A stretch of 64,000 bases of DNA from Cereibacter_A sp052244495 (GCA_052244495.1 JBQPXH010000001.1), one strand, 5' to 3'; positions 23,180 through 32,890 are shown, counted from the first letter of the stretch. Program-made: numbers and translations. Notes: generated by a model from the sequence alone, not told the origin.

Positions 23180-23773
23180 TCAGTTGGCGGGTGCCGAGGG
23201 CGCAGTTGCCTGTCCGGCAGGCGGCGCGCAGCTGCTGACCAGCTGCTCGTAGCGGGCAACGATCCAGCCGGGCGCATCGGAGGGGATCGACTGGTCGATG
23301 TTCTCCTGGAACGAGGCGAAGACGCGGGCCGAGCGTGAATTATCGACCATCGGGATGGTTTCGGAGGCCACGGCTCGGTCATAGACGATCAGCGCCACCG
23401 CCACGAGCACCACGCCTCGCAGGACGCCGAAGAGGAAGCCGAGGCTCTGGTCGAGGCCGCCGAGCGCAGAATTACGGATCGCGGAGGAGAAGAGGGGCGT
23501 GAAGAGCGACAGGATCACAAGTCCGAGCGCGAAGACGGCGGCGAAGGAGGCGATGATCGACAGCTCGCAGCTGTCGCCGAGGAAGTCGCCGAGCACGGGA
23601 ATTTCCTTGATCAGCGGCTGGGCCTGCGGCGCGAAGACGAAGGCGAGGACCGCCGCCGCGATCCAGCCGGCAATGGCCATGACCTCGCGCACTAGCCCGC
23701 GCGAGTAGGCGAGGATCGCCGACAGCACGATGACGGCCGCGACCACGGCGTCGATGATGGTAAAGCCTTCCAT
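23180..23773 (-). CDS. cvpA: CvpA family membrane protein
   Basis: A 197-residue inner-membrane protein with four hydrophobic helices in the first 120 residues (AVVAAVIVLSAILAYSRGLV at the start) and a polar Pro/Ala-rich tail. The family is named for colicin V production in E. coli and is often found beside purF, as here (84 bases upstream of it on the same strand). Molecular function is not established. It lies between radA and purF in a probable operon. Confidence 0.92.
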   Translation of the reverse strand: MEGFTIIDAVVAAVIVLSAILAYSRGLVREVMAIAGWIAAAVLAFVFAPQAQPLIKEIPVLGDFLGDSCELSIIASFAAVFALGLVILSLFTPLFSSAIRNSALGGLDQSLGFLFGVLRGVVLVAVALIVYDRAVASETIPMVDNSRSARVFASFQENIDQSIPSDAPGWIVARYEQLVSSCAPPAGQATAPSAPAN

Positions 23774-23791
23774 GTGCCTGCTCCTTCGGCG

Positions 23792-25150
<1,359 letters not shown>

Positions 25151-25319
25151 GGCGCCTTTTGCCCGCTCGCGCGGGGGGGCGCAAGCGGGCAGGCGGAGGC
25201 CTGCCGCAGGGCCGTTCAATGCGGGCGCGAGGGAGGAGGGGCGGCGGTCCGGCTCGCGCCGCCTGCCCGCCGGGATGTTACGCAGGTAAGCGTGTGGGAA
25301 GGAGACGCCGCAGGGCCGG

Positions 25320-25745
25320 TCAGCGCGCGGGCGTCAGGAAGGAGATGGAGAGGGAGGCCAGGATGCAGCCGGTGAAGAGCCAGAGGCCCCAGGCGGTCTC
25401 GACCGTTGCGAGGCCCACGCCCTTGATGAGCACGATATAGAGCGCGATCAGGAAGATGTCGGCCATCGCGAGCCTTCCCAGCAGGTGAAGCGCGGGCAGG
25501 ACGCGGGGCGAGAGCAGTCGGGCGTGGAGGAGCGCGAGGCCGATGGTCTTGAGGTAGGGCGCGAAGATCGCGAAGAAGGTGACGAGCAGCGCGAGGCCGA
25601 CGTCGGTGCCCCAGAGCGACTGGAGGCCGGAGACGACGGAGATCTCGGAAAGACCGAAGAGCGGCAGCATTCCCGCCCGCATCAGCGGCGCGAACCAGGC
25701 GACCGGGAAGAGGAGGAGAAGCGCGAGGTTGGCCGCGCGCAGCAT
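25320..25745 (-). CDS. PqiA-like (paraquat-inducible protein A family) membrane protein
   Basis: A 141-residue protein with four hydrophobic helices and little else: an N-terminal helix (NLALLLLFPVAWFAPL), then segments around residues 50-65, 90-110 and 120-135. It resembles one half of PqiA, which works with MCE-type lipid transporters at the inner membrane. Its ATG at 25745 lies next to the end of the ABC ATPase gene, so it belongs to that operon. Family call is moderate because the sequence is mostly hydrophobic. Confidence 0.65.
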   Translation of the reverse strand: MLRAANLALLLLFPVAWFAPLMRAGMLPLFGLSEISVVSGLQSLWGTDVGLALLVTFFAIFAPYLKTIGLALLHARLLSPRVLPALHLLGRLAMADIFLIALYIVLIKGVGLATVETAWGLWLFTGCILASLSISFLTPAR

Positions 25746-25746
25746 C

Positions 25747-26493
25747 CTAGCGCAGCGCCTCGATCGGGCCTTCGGCTCGGCCGTGGATGAACTGCTGGAC
25801 GTAAGGGTCGGGCGTGGTGTCAAGCTCGGACACCGGGCCGGTCCAGCGGATCTTGCCGCGGTGGAGCATCGCCACGTTGTCCGCGATGGCGCGGACCGAG
25901 GTCATGTCGTGGGTGATGGTCATGGCGGTCGCACCCATCTCGGTCACGATTTCGCGGATGAGGTCGTTGATGACGCCTGCCATGATCGGGTCGAGGCCGG
26001 TTGTGGGCTCGTCGAAGAAGATGATCTCTGGGTCGGCTGCAATGGCACGGGCCAAGCCCACGCGCTTCTGCATCCCGCCCGAAAGCTCGGCCGGATAAAG
26101 GTCGGCCACCTGCGGGCCGAGGCCCACGCGGCGCAGCTTCTCGATGGCGATCGCGCGCGCCTCGGCCTTGGGTCGCTTCTGTGCGCCGCGCAGCAGGCGG
26201 AAGGCCACGTTCTCCCACACATGAAGCGAGTCGAAGAGAGCCGCCCCCTGGAAGAGCATCCCGAAGCGGGCGAGGAAGGCGTCGCGCTCGGCGCGGGTCA
26301 CGTCTTCGTCGTTCAGGAGAATCCGGCCCGCATCGGGGGTGACGAGCCCGAGGATGCACTTGAGCAGCACGGACTTGCCCGTGCCCGAGCCGCCGATGAT
26401 GACCATCGAGCTGTTGCTTTCGACGCGGAGGTCGATGCCGCGCAGGACCTGGTTCGCGCCGAAGCGCTTGGTGACGCCGGACAGTTCGATCAT
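25747..26493 (-). CDS. MlaF-type ABC transporter ATP-binding protein
   Basis: ATPase of an MCE/Mla-like lipid transport system. 248 residues with Walker A GGSGTGKS, Q-loop FQGAALFDSL, signature LSGGMQKRVGLARA, Walker B IIFFDEPTTGLDP and H-loop THD. The signature with MQKR and the FDSL after the Q-loop fit MlaF. It overlaps the permease gene upstream by 4 bases and is followed by the PqiA-like gene. No MCE-domain substrate-binding gene is adjacent. Confidence 0.9.
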   Translation of the reverse strand: MIELSGVTKRFGANQVLRGIDLRVESNSSMVIIGGSGTGKSVLLKCILGLVTPDAGRILLNDEDVTRAERDAFLARFGMLFQGAALFDSLHVWENVAFRLLRGAQKRPKAEARAIAIEKLRRVGLGPQVADLYPAELSGGMQKRVGLARAIAADPEIIFFDEPTTGLDPIMAGVINDLIREIVTEMGATAMTITHDMTSVRAIADNVAMLHRGKIRWTGPVSELDTTPDPYVQQFIHGRAEGPIEALR

Positions 26494-27272
26494 GAGGTGA
26501 AGAACACCTCCGTCAGCAGGTAGTTGGCGGCAAGGATCAGGACGGAGGCCGCCACGACGGCGGATTTCGTTGCGCGGCCGACGCCCTGTGCGCCACGGCC
26601 GGAATTCATGCCGTGATAGCAGCCCATCAGCGCCACGATGAAGCCGAAGGCCGCACCCTTCACGAGGCCCGAGCCCACGTCCCAGACCTCGAGGAACTCG
26701 ACGGTATTCCTGATGTAGGTGGCGGAGTTGAAGTCGAGCCGGTTGACGCCCACAAGCCAGCCCCCGGCGATGCCGATGGAGTCGCCGACGGCCACGAGGA
26801 CCGGGACGGCGAGCGTCGCGGCGAGCACGCGGGGCACGGCGAGATACTTGAGAGGGTTCGTGGAGAGGGTGACGAGCGCGTCGATCTGCTCGGTCACCTT
26901 CATGGTGCCGATCTCGGCCGCGATGGAAGAAGCGACGCGGGCCGCGACCATGAGTCCGCCAAGGACGGGGCCGAGTTCGCGCGTCATGCCGATAGCGACG
27001 ATCGAGGGCACGACCGCCTCGGCCGAGAAGCGCGCGCCGCCGGCATAGATCTGGAGCGCGAGCGCGCCGCCGGTGAAGATCGCGGTCAGGCCAACGACCG
27101 GCAGCGAGAGCCAGCCGATCTGCACGAGTGCGTGCAGGAATTCGCGCGGGTAGAAGGGTGGGCGAAACAGGTGGCTGACGATCGCGCCCGCGAAGAGCGC
27201 AATGCGGCCGATGGCGGCCAGGGCTGCGAATGTCGCCCGTCCGACGGCGGCGATGGGCGCGGCGGGGCTCAC
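26490..27272 (-). CDS. MlaE-type ABC transporter permease
   Basis: Inner-membrane permease partner of the MlaF-type ATPase. From the GTG at 27272 it has 260 residues, including the family signature GMTRELGPVLGGLMVAARV followed by EIGTMKVTEQIDAL, and five or so hydrophobic helices. The GTG lies inside the alr stop (GTGA overlap), suggesting coupling to alr. A probable phospholipid or sterol transport role is inferred from family. Confidence 0.9.
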   Translation of the reverse strand: MSPAAPIAAVGRATFAALAAIGRIALFAGAIVSHLFRPPFYPREFLHALVQIGWLSLPVVGLTAIFTGGALALQIYAGGARFSAEAVVPSIVAIGMTRELGPVLGGLMVAARVASSIAAEIGTMKVTEQIDALVTLSTNPLKYLAVPRVLAATLAVPVLVAVGDSIGIAGGWLVGVNRLDFNSATYIRNTVEFLEVWDVGSGLVKGAAFGFIVALMGCYHGMNSGRGAQGVGRATKSAVVAASVLILAANYLLTEVFFTS

Positions 27273-28318
27273 GCCGAGAGGGCCCCGTAGCGGCGCTGGT
27301 AGCGGCGGCCGAGGCTGGTCATGATCTCGTAGCCGATCGTTCCGGCGATGTCGGCCAGATCGTCGGGCGTCTGGTGCGGGCCCAGGATGTCGAGCGTTTC
27401 GGGCACTTCCTGAAGATGGCTCACGTCCACCGTGATCAGGTCCATCGAGACGCGGCCGACGAGCGGGCAGGGCACGCGGCCGGCATGGAGTGTCGCCTTC
27501 GACGAGAGGGTGCGGGGCAGCCCGTCGGCATAACCTGCGGCGACGGTTGCGATGGTCGAAGTATGCTCGGCCATCCAGGTGTTGGAGTAGCCGACCGGCT
27601 CGCCGATCTCGACCTCGCGCACCTGGATCACCGGCAGCGAGAGACGCACGACGGGGCGGGCGTCCTCGAAGGGGCGGCCGCCGTAGAGGCCGATGCCGGG
27701 GCGCGTCAGTTCGAAGTGCCAGTCCGCGCCGAGGAGGATGCCGCCGGTGGCCGAGAGGGAGCGCGGCACACCGGTGCCGTCGGTCATGGCGCGGAAGGCC
27801 CGCAGCTGCTCGGTGTTCATCGGATGATCCGGATCGTCTGCACAGGCGAGGTGGCTCATCAGAAGTTCGGGACCCGCTTCGAGGGCGGTGGCTGCCACGG
27901 CCTCCCATTCGACGGGCTCGAGGCCAAGACGATTCATGCCGGTGTCGAGCTGGATGCCGAAGGACTGCCCGCCGAGCGTCTCGAAATGCCGGGTGAGCTG
28001 CTCGATCGAGTTCAGCATGGGCGTGAGGTCGAAGTCGCGGACGAGGGCCGTGTCGCCCTCCATGTGACCTGAGAAGACGCAGATCTGAGGGCCGGATCCG
28101 AGGGTGCGGCGAACCTCCGCGCCTTCCTCGCAGGTCGCGACGAAGAAGCGCCGTGCGCCGGCCCGGGCGAGGGCATGGGCGACCTTCGCCGCGCCGAGCC
28201 CGTAGGAATCCGCCTTCACGACGGCGCCGGTCTGGCAGTCGGAGGCGGTCATCTGGTCGAGCGCGCGCCAGTTGGCGGCGATGGCGTCCAGGTCGATGGT
28301 GAGGGTCGCGGTGGCCAT
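27269..28318 (-). CDS. alr: alanine racemase
   Basis: PLP enzyme that interconverts L- and D-alanine for peptidoglycan. 349 residues. The PLP lysine is K35 in VVKADSYGLG, and the second-domain catalytic tyrosine region reads AAGYADGLPR. PLP-phosphate and barrel motifs (RPGIGLYGGRPF) are present. First gene of the minus-strand run that continues into the MlaE/MlaF-type genes. Confidence 0.95.
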   Translation of the reverse strand: MATATLTIDLDAIAANWRALDQMTASDCQTGAVVKADSYGLGAAKVAHALARAGARRFFVATCEEGAEVRRTLGSGPQICVFSGHMEGDTALVRDFDLTPMLNSIEQLTRHFETLGGQSFGIQLDTGMNRLGLEPVEWEAVAATALEAGPELLMSHLACADDPDHPMNTEQLRAFRAMTDGTGVPRSLSATGGILLGADWHFELTRPGIGLYGGRPFEDARPVVRLSLPVIQVREVEIGEPVGYSNTWMAEHTSTIATVAAGYADGLPRTLSSKATLHAGRVPCPLVGRVSMDLITVDVSHLQEVPETLDILGPHQTPDDLADIAGTIGYEIMTSLGRRYQRRYGALSA

Positions 28319-28678
28319 GGCGGTGTTTTCACCGCTGCGCGCGCGAGGTCAAGGGGAGAAAGCCCCTGCATGCCCGCGCATCATCCCCCAAAGCGCGATC
28401 GGCCATTCCGGCGGCGCCCGCCGTGCCATCCTTGTTCGACCTCCGCAGGCCCGCTGCCCGGGATGCCTGCAGGGTGGCGTCGTGAGGGTGTCCGGAGGGC
28501 AGGCCCATGGGACAGGAGCTTAGAAGCCGGACCCCTGCGCGAGCCGCTGGCGGGTGCAACATGGATCCGGATCGGCCACGGGCGACCAACCTGTCGCGCT
28601 GCCGCGGCGGCGAAGCCGGGTGGCGCGCTGGCGCGCCCGCTGATAAAGGGCGGCAAATCCATTGCGAGGAGACCTGCC
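28319..28678 (+). other. 360-base intergenic region between divergent alr and fabG
   Basis: No convincing gene. It holds a GGCGCG-CTGG-CGCGCC hairpin (28622-28637) close to a TGATAAAGGG stretch that may be part of the fabG promoter, the 8-base palindrome CCTGCAGG at 28466-28473, and a clear ribosome site (GAGGAG) before fabG. fabD, the usual upstream neighbour of fabG in many proteobacteria, is absent. Confidence 0.5.
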
Positions 28679-29416
28679 ATGTTCGATCTGACGGGGAAAT
28701 CGGCGCTGATCACCGGCGCGTCTGGCGGCATCGGCGGAGGCATCGCCCGCGCGCTCCATGCCGCGGGCGCCACCGTGGCGCTGTCGGGCACGCGGACCGG
28801 TCCGCTGGAGGAACTGGCAGCCGAGCTCGGGGCGCGCGCCCATGTCCTGGCCTGCGACCTCTCCGATGCGGCGGCGGTCGAAGCACTGCCGAAGCGGGCG
28901 GCCGAGGCGATGGGCGCGGTGGACATCCTCGTCAACAATGCGGGTGTCACCCGCGACCAGCTGGCCATGCGCATGTCGGACGAGGACTGGGCGCAGGTGA
29001 TCGAGGTGAACCTGACCTCGACCTTCCGTCTCTGCCGCGGTGTCCTGCGCGGCATGATGAAGGCGCGCTGGGGCCGGATCGTCAACATCACCTCGATCGT
29101 GGGCGCGACCGGCAACCCGGGTCAGGCCAATTACGCGGCCTCGAAGGCGGGTGTCGTGGCCATGTCCAAGAGCTTCGCTGCCGAGGTGGCGAGCCGCGGG
29201 ATCACCGTCAATGCGGTGGCACCGGGCTTCATCGCCACCGCCATGACGGACAAGCTGAACGACGAGCAGAAGGGGCGGATCCTCGGTCAGGTGCCGATGG
29301 GGCGGATGGGCGAGCCGGGCGACATCGCGGCCGCCGTGCTCTACCTTTCGAGCGTCGAGGCCGGCTATGTTACCGGGGCCACGCTGCATGTGAACGGCGG
29401 CATGGCGATGCTGTGA
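28679..29416 (+). CDS. fabG: 3-oxoacyl-[acyl-carrier-protein] reductase
   Basis: NADPH-dependent reduction of beta-ketoacyl-ACP in fatty acid elongation. 245 residues with TGASGGIGGGIA (cofactor), NNAG, the active serine in ITSIVGATGNPGQ, Y and K in YAASKAG, and the C-terminal HVNGGMAML ending typical of FabG. The ATG at 28679 follows GAGGAGA. First of the cluster fabG-acpP-fabF-mltG. Confidence 0.96.
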   Translation: MFDLTGKSALITGASGGIGGGIARALHAAGATVALSGTRTGPLEELAAELGARAHVLACDLSDAAAVEALPKRAAEAMGAVDILVNNAGVTRDQLAMRMSDEDWAQVIEVNLTSTFRLCRGVLRGMMKARWGRIVNITSIVGATGNPGQANYAASKAGVVAMSKSFAAEVASRGITVNAVAPGFIATAMTDKLNDEQKGRILGQVPMGRMGEPGDIAAAVLYLSSVEAGYVTGATLHVNGGMAML

Positions 29417-29458
29417 ATTTGCCTGTGGGGATGCGGCACTTTCGGCACGGGAAAGCGT

Positions 29459-29487
29459 TTGCCTTGACGATGGAGCCTTGCTATAGG
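29459..29487 (+). promoter_or_regulatory. candidate acpP promoter
   Basis: TTGCCT (29459-29464) and TATAGG (29482-29487) are separated by 17 bases, in the 178-base gap between fabG and acpP. Acyl carrier protein genes commonly have their own strong promoter, which fits. The match to the sigma-70 consensus is partial. Confidence 0.35.
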
Positions 29488-29594
29488 CCCGTCAGAGTTG
29501 CCGGGGCTGATGCCGCCGGCCCAACCGCACCAGTTGCCTGCAGGGGCAAGGGACAACGAGCCGGGAACCCTCCCGCAACGAATGAGGAAGTGAC

Positions 29595-29828
29595 ATGAGC
29601 GACATCGCTGATCGCGTGAAGAAGATCGTCGTCGAGCATCTGGGCGTCGAAGAGGAAAAGGTGACCGAGAACGCCTCGTTCATCGACGACCTCGGCGCGG
29701 ACAGCCTCGACACGGTCGAGCTCGTGATGGCCTTCGAGGAAGAGTTCGGCATCGAGATCCCGGACGATGCGGCCGAGACCATCCAGACCTTTGGCGATGC
29801 GGTGAAGTTCATCTCGGAAGCCGCCTGA
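29595..29828 (+). CDS. acpP: acyl carrier protein
   Basis: 77-residue acidic helical protein that carries growing acyl chains. The 4'-phosphopantetheine attachment serine is S37 in the canonical GADSLDTVELVMAFEEEF motif. The ATG at 29595 has a GAGGAAG ribosome site just upstream. It is followed within 35 bases by a strong intrinsic terminator, so it can make an abundant short mRNA. Confidence 0.98.
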   Translation: MSDIADRVKKIVVEHLGVEEEKVTENASFIDDLGADSLDTVELVMAFEEEFGIEIPDDAAETIQTFGDAVKFISEAA

Positions 29829-29862
29829 GCTTTCGCCGGACGAAGTGAAGTCCGGGACATAG

Positions 29863-29899
29863 AACCCCCGTCGAGCCCGGCTCGGCGGGGGTTTTCTCA
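29863..29899 (+). terminator. intrinsic terminator after acpP
   Basis: Stem AACCCCCG with CGGGGGTT (29863-29870 and 29886-29893), extended inside by CGAG/CTCG, followed by TTTT. A textbook rho-independent terminator. Confidence 0.9.
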
Positions 29900-29940
29900 T
29901 TTGGGCGCGACGCGTGAGAGCGGGTGCATGAAGCGGGGGT

Positions 29941-29975
29941 GCCGGCTGCGGGGGCATCGAACCCCCGCAGCCGGC
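29941..29975. repeat. 14-bp perfect hairpin, copy 1 (loop CATCGAA)
   Basis: GCCGGCTGCGGGGG (29941-29954) pairs perfectly with 29962-29975 around a 7-base loop CATCGAA. The central 17 bases are GGGGGCATCGAACCCCC. It is the mirror partner of the hairpin at 30168-30202 and has no trailing T tract, so it is not a simple terminator. It lies in the 430-base acpP-fabF gap. Confidence 0.8.
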
Positions 29976-30167
29976 CCTGCCGGGGAAGGGGCTGCTGCCG
30001 TCTCGGGACGGCCGGCCGGTGGAAGGCCGCCACGCCGGTCCCGTCTTGCGCCGTGGCTGCGCTCGTGCCCAAGCCTCCGTGTCTTGACGCGGATCGCACA
30101 TGGGAGGCGATGCAGGACGCGGGCAGGTCGGGGACAGGAGACCGGCAGTGGCTTTGTCCGTGGCAAC

Positions 30168-30202
30168 GCCGCGCGAGGGGGTTCGATGCCCCCTCGCGCG
30201 GC
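30168..30202. repeat. 14-bp perfect hairpin, copy 2 (loop TTCGATG)
   Basis: GCCGCGCGAGGGGG (30168-30181) pairs perfectly with 30189-30202 around the 7-base loop TTCGATG, the reverse complement of loop 1. The central 17 bases are the exact inverse of those of copy 1, while the outer arms differ. Between the copies lies another imperfect stem (CGGGAC at 30004 with GTCCCG at 30038). No gene is apparent in 29900-30325. Confidence 0.8.
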
Positions 30203-30325
30203 ACGCCCTCGAGATGCCGGCGGACGGGCGCATGGCCGCGGCTCCGCTTGTTGCGAAGGGCGGTGGCCGCGTGTAAGACCCCAAGCCACAAGGGCCCCTG
30301 CAGGGGCTGGCAGAGGAGTCATGGC

Positions 30326-31588
30326 ATGCGTCGAGTGGTTGTCACGGGGCTGGGCATGGTCACGCCGCTGGCTTGCGGCGTCGAGGAGACCTGGAAGCGC
30401 CTGCTGGCCGGGAAGTCCGGAGCGGGCCTCATCACCCGGTTCGACACGTCGAACGTGATCACGCAATACGCCTGCGAGATCCCGCTGGGCGACGGATCCG
30501 ACGGCACCTTCAACGCCGACGACTGGATGGAGCCGAAGGACCGGCGCAAGGTCGACGACTTCATCCTCTACGCCATGGCGGCGGCCGATCAGGCGGTGAG
30601 CGACTCCGGCTGGATGCCGCAGACCGAGGAAGAGCGCTGCCGCACCGGCGTCATGATCGGCTCGGGCATTGGTGGACTTTCGGCCATCGCCGATACGGCC
30701 GTGCTCATCCGGGAGAAGGGGCCGAAGCGTGTCTCGCCGTTCTTCATCCCCTCGGCGCTGATCAACCTCGCCTCGGGGCAGGTCTCGATCCGCTTCGGCT
30801 ACAAGGGGCCGAACCACGCGGTCGTCACCGCTTGTTCGACGGGCGCCCATGCGATCGGCGACGCGGCACGGCTGATCCAGCTTGGCGATGCCGACGTGAT
30901 GCTGGCGGGCGGTGCCGAAAGCCCGATCTCCGAGATCGGCATTGCTGGCTTCAATGCCTGCAAGGCGCTCTCGACCAAGCGCGGCAACGAGCCTGAGGCG
31001 GCCTCGCGGCCGTGGGATGCGGACCGCGACGGTTTCGTCATGGGCGAGGGCGCCGGTGTCGTCGTGCTCGAGGAATACGAGCATGCGCGGGCCCGCGGCG
31101 CGAAGATCTATGCCGAGGTGCTGGGCTACGGCCTGTCGGGGGATGCCTACCACATCACCGCCCCGTCCGAGGACGGCGACGGCGGGTTCCGCTCGATGAC
31201 CATGGCCCTGAAGCGCGCGGGCCTCGACCCCTCGGCCATCGACTACATAAACGCGCATGGCACCTCGACGATGGCCGACGTGATCGAGCTTGGCGCGGTC
31301 GAGCGTCTGCTGGGCGATGCCGCGGCCGGCGCCACCATGTCCTCGACGAAATCGAGCATCGGGCACCTTCTGGGCGCGGCTGGCGCCGTCGAGGCGATCT
31401 TCTGCACGCTGGCGATCCGCGATCAGGTCGCGCCGCCCACGCTGAACCTCGAAAATCCGTCGGTCGAGGCGAAGATCGACCTCGCGCCCAAGGCGGCGCG
31501 GCCGCGGAAGATCGATGTGGCGCTGTCGAACTCCTTCGGGTTCGGCGGCACGAATGCCTCGCTGGTCCTCGGGAAGGTGGCTTCGTGA
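30326..31588 (+). CDS. fabF: 3-oxoacyl-[acyl-carrier-protein] synthase II
   Basis: Condensing enzyme that elongates acyl-ACP with malonyl-ACP. 420 residues with the Cys-His-His triad C170 (TACSTGAHAIG), H311 (NAHGTSTMAD) and H347 (SSIGHLLGAAG), and the glycine-rich SNSFGFGGTNAS near the end. The ATG at 30326 is chosen because GAGGAG sits 8 bases upstream and RRVVVTGLG follows; the ATG at 30321 is out of frame. The stop overlaps the mltG start (TGATG). Confidence 0.97.
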   Translation: MRRVVVTGLGMVTPLACGVEETWKRLLAGKSGAGLITRFDTSNVITQYACEIPLGDGSDGTFNADDWMEPKDRRKVDDFILYAMAAADQAVSDSGWMPQTEEERCRTGVMIGSGIGGLSAIADTAVLIREKGPKRVSPFFIPSALINLASGQVSIRFGYKGPNHAVVTACSTGAHAIGDAARLIQLGDADVMLAGGAESPISEIGIAGFNACKALSTKRGNEPEAASRPWDADRDGFVMGEGAGVVVLEEYEHARARGAKIYAEVLGYGLSGDAYHITAPSEDGDGGFRSMTMALKRAGLDPSAIDYINAHGTSTMADVIELGAVERLLGDAAAGATMSSTKSSIGHLLGAAGAVEAIFCTLAIRDQVAPPTLNLENPSVEAKIDLAPKAARPRKIDVALSNSFGFGGTNASLVLGKVAS

Positions 31589-32766
31589 TGTGGCGCTCCG
31601 TCGCCTCCAATGCCCTGACGCTGTTCATCGTGGTGCTGGTTGCGGCGGCGGGGCTTCTCGCCTGGGGACGTCAGGAATTCACAGGCTCCGGCCCGCTTGC
31701 CGAGCCGGTCTGCCTGCGGGTCGAGCGGGGCGACTCGCTCTCGGCGGTCAGTCGGCGGCTCGAGTCGGAGGGCGCGGTGAGCGATGCGCGGATCTTCCGG
31801 ATCGGTGCCGACTATTCCGACAAGGCCGCCGGGCTGAAGTTCGGCAGCTACCTGCTGCCGGCGGGCGCCTCGATGGCGCAGATCCTCGATATCCTGACGG
31901 CGGGCGGACAGTCGACCTGCGGGCGTGAGGTGAACTACCGCATCGGCGTCGTGGCGGCCGAGATCATCCTGCGCGAGTTCGACGCGGCTGCAGGCCGGTA
32001 CGAAGAGGTGGCGAAGTTCGTCCCGGGCGAGGGTGAGGCGCCGGCCGCCTATGCCGAAGCGGCGGAACAGGGCGACTTGCGCTGGCGCGTGACGCTCGCC
32101 GAGGGTGTGACGAGCTGGCAGGTGGTGGAGAGCCTGCGCAAGGCTGACTTCCTGGCCGGCAAGGTCGAGGAGGTTCCGCCCGAGGGTTCGCTTGCGCCCG
32201 ACAGCTACGAGGTGGCGCGGGGCGATGATCGCTCGGAGCTGCTTGCGCAGATGCAGGAGCGTCAGGCGCGCATCATCGCCGAGCTCTGGGCCGCGCGCGC
32301 GCCGGACCTGCCCTACGACACGCAGGAAGAGGCGATGATCATGGCGAGCATCGTCGAGAAGGAGACGGGCATTTCGAGCGAACGCCCGCAGGTGGCGAGC
32401 GTCTTCGTCAACCGCCTTGCGAAGGGTATGCGTCTGCAGACCGACCCCACGGTCATCTACGGCATCACCGAGGGCAAGGGCGCGCTGGGGCGCGGATTGC
32501 GTCAGAGCGAGCTGCGTCGCCGGACCGACTACAACACCTATGTGATCGAGGGCCTGCCGCCGACGCCCATCGCCAATCCCGGGCGCCTGTCGATCGAAGC
32601 GGCGCTCGCCCCGGCCAAGACGGACTACCTCTATTTCGTGGCGGATGGCAGCGGCGGACACGCCTTTGCGGCGACTTTGGCCGAGCACAACCGCAATGTC
32701 GCCGCCTGGCGGAAGATCGAGGCCGAGCGCGGGATGCCGCCGCCGGTCGGCATCCAGGGCGAGTGA
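31588..32766 (+). CDS. mltG: endolytic murein transglycosylase MltG
   Basis: Cleaves nascent peptidoglycan strands at the membrane and sets glycan length. 392 residues: one N-terminal membrane helix (residues 8-26), a LysM-like periplasmic region, then the YceG domain with catalytic E257 in MASIVEKETG. Typical downstream motifs are LQTDPTVIYG, YNTY and the YLYFVADGSGGHAF stretch. It overlaps fabF by one base, a common neighbour relation. Confidence 0.95.
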   Translation: MWRSVASNALTLFIVVLVAAAGLLAWGRQEFTGSGPLAEPVCLRVERGDSLSAVSRRLESEGAVSDARIFRIGADYSDKAAGLKFGSYLLPAGASMAQILDILTAGGQSTCGREVNYRIGVVAAEIILREFDAAAGRYEEVAKFVPGEGEAPAAYAEAAEQGDLRWRVTLAEGVTSWQVVESLRKADFLAGKVEEVPPEGSLAPDSYEVARGDDRSELLAQMQERQARIIAELWAARAPDLPYDTQEEAMIMASIVEKETGISSERPQVASVFVNRLAKGMRLQTDPTVIYGITEGKGALGRGLRQSELRRRTDYNTYVIEGLPPTPIANPGRLSIEAALAPAKTDYLYFVADGSGGHAFAATLAEHNRNVAAWRKIEAERGMPPPVGIQGE

Positions 32767-32780
32767 GGTTGCGGAGACTC

Positions 32781-32809
32781 TTGACAAGGCGTTAACGCAT
32801 CGGTCGATA
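32781..32809 (+). promoter_or_regulatory. promoter-like element 1 upstream of the GTA cluster
   Basis: TTGACA (32781-32786), a 17-base spacer and TCGATA (32804-32809). The -35 is a perfect sigma-70 match. It starts 15 bases after the mltG stop and 182 bases before the first GTA gene. Confidence 0.55.
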
Positions 32810-32836
32810 AGTGTTTGATTGGGAACGGTTTTCCGC

Positions 32837-32865
32837 TTGACTTGGCGCGCGGTCCGTTGTATCCC
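32837..32865 (+). promoter_or_regulatory. promoter-like element 2 upstream of the GTA cluster
   Basis: TTGACT (32837-32842), a 17-base spacer and TATCCC (32860-32865), in tandem with element 1 and 98 bases before the first GTA gene. GTA clusters are normally activated by dedicated regulators; none is encoded in this window. Confidence 0.5.
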
Positions 32866-32890
32866 TTGTGACAAGCTGGAAGAGGTGGGC

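Noticed and set aside
29464..29487. TTGACG as -35 of the acpP promoter
   Set aside because: Only about 12 bases separate it from the TATAGG element; the TTGCCT at 29459 gives a proper 17-base spacer.
30168..30202. tRNA-like T arm (GGGGG-TTCGATG-CCCCC) suggesting a tRNA gene
   Set aside because: The loop resembles a T loop, but no anticodon or D arm and no 7-bp acceptor stem can be laid out around it; the stem continues for 14 bp.
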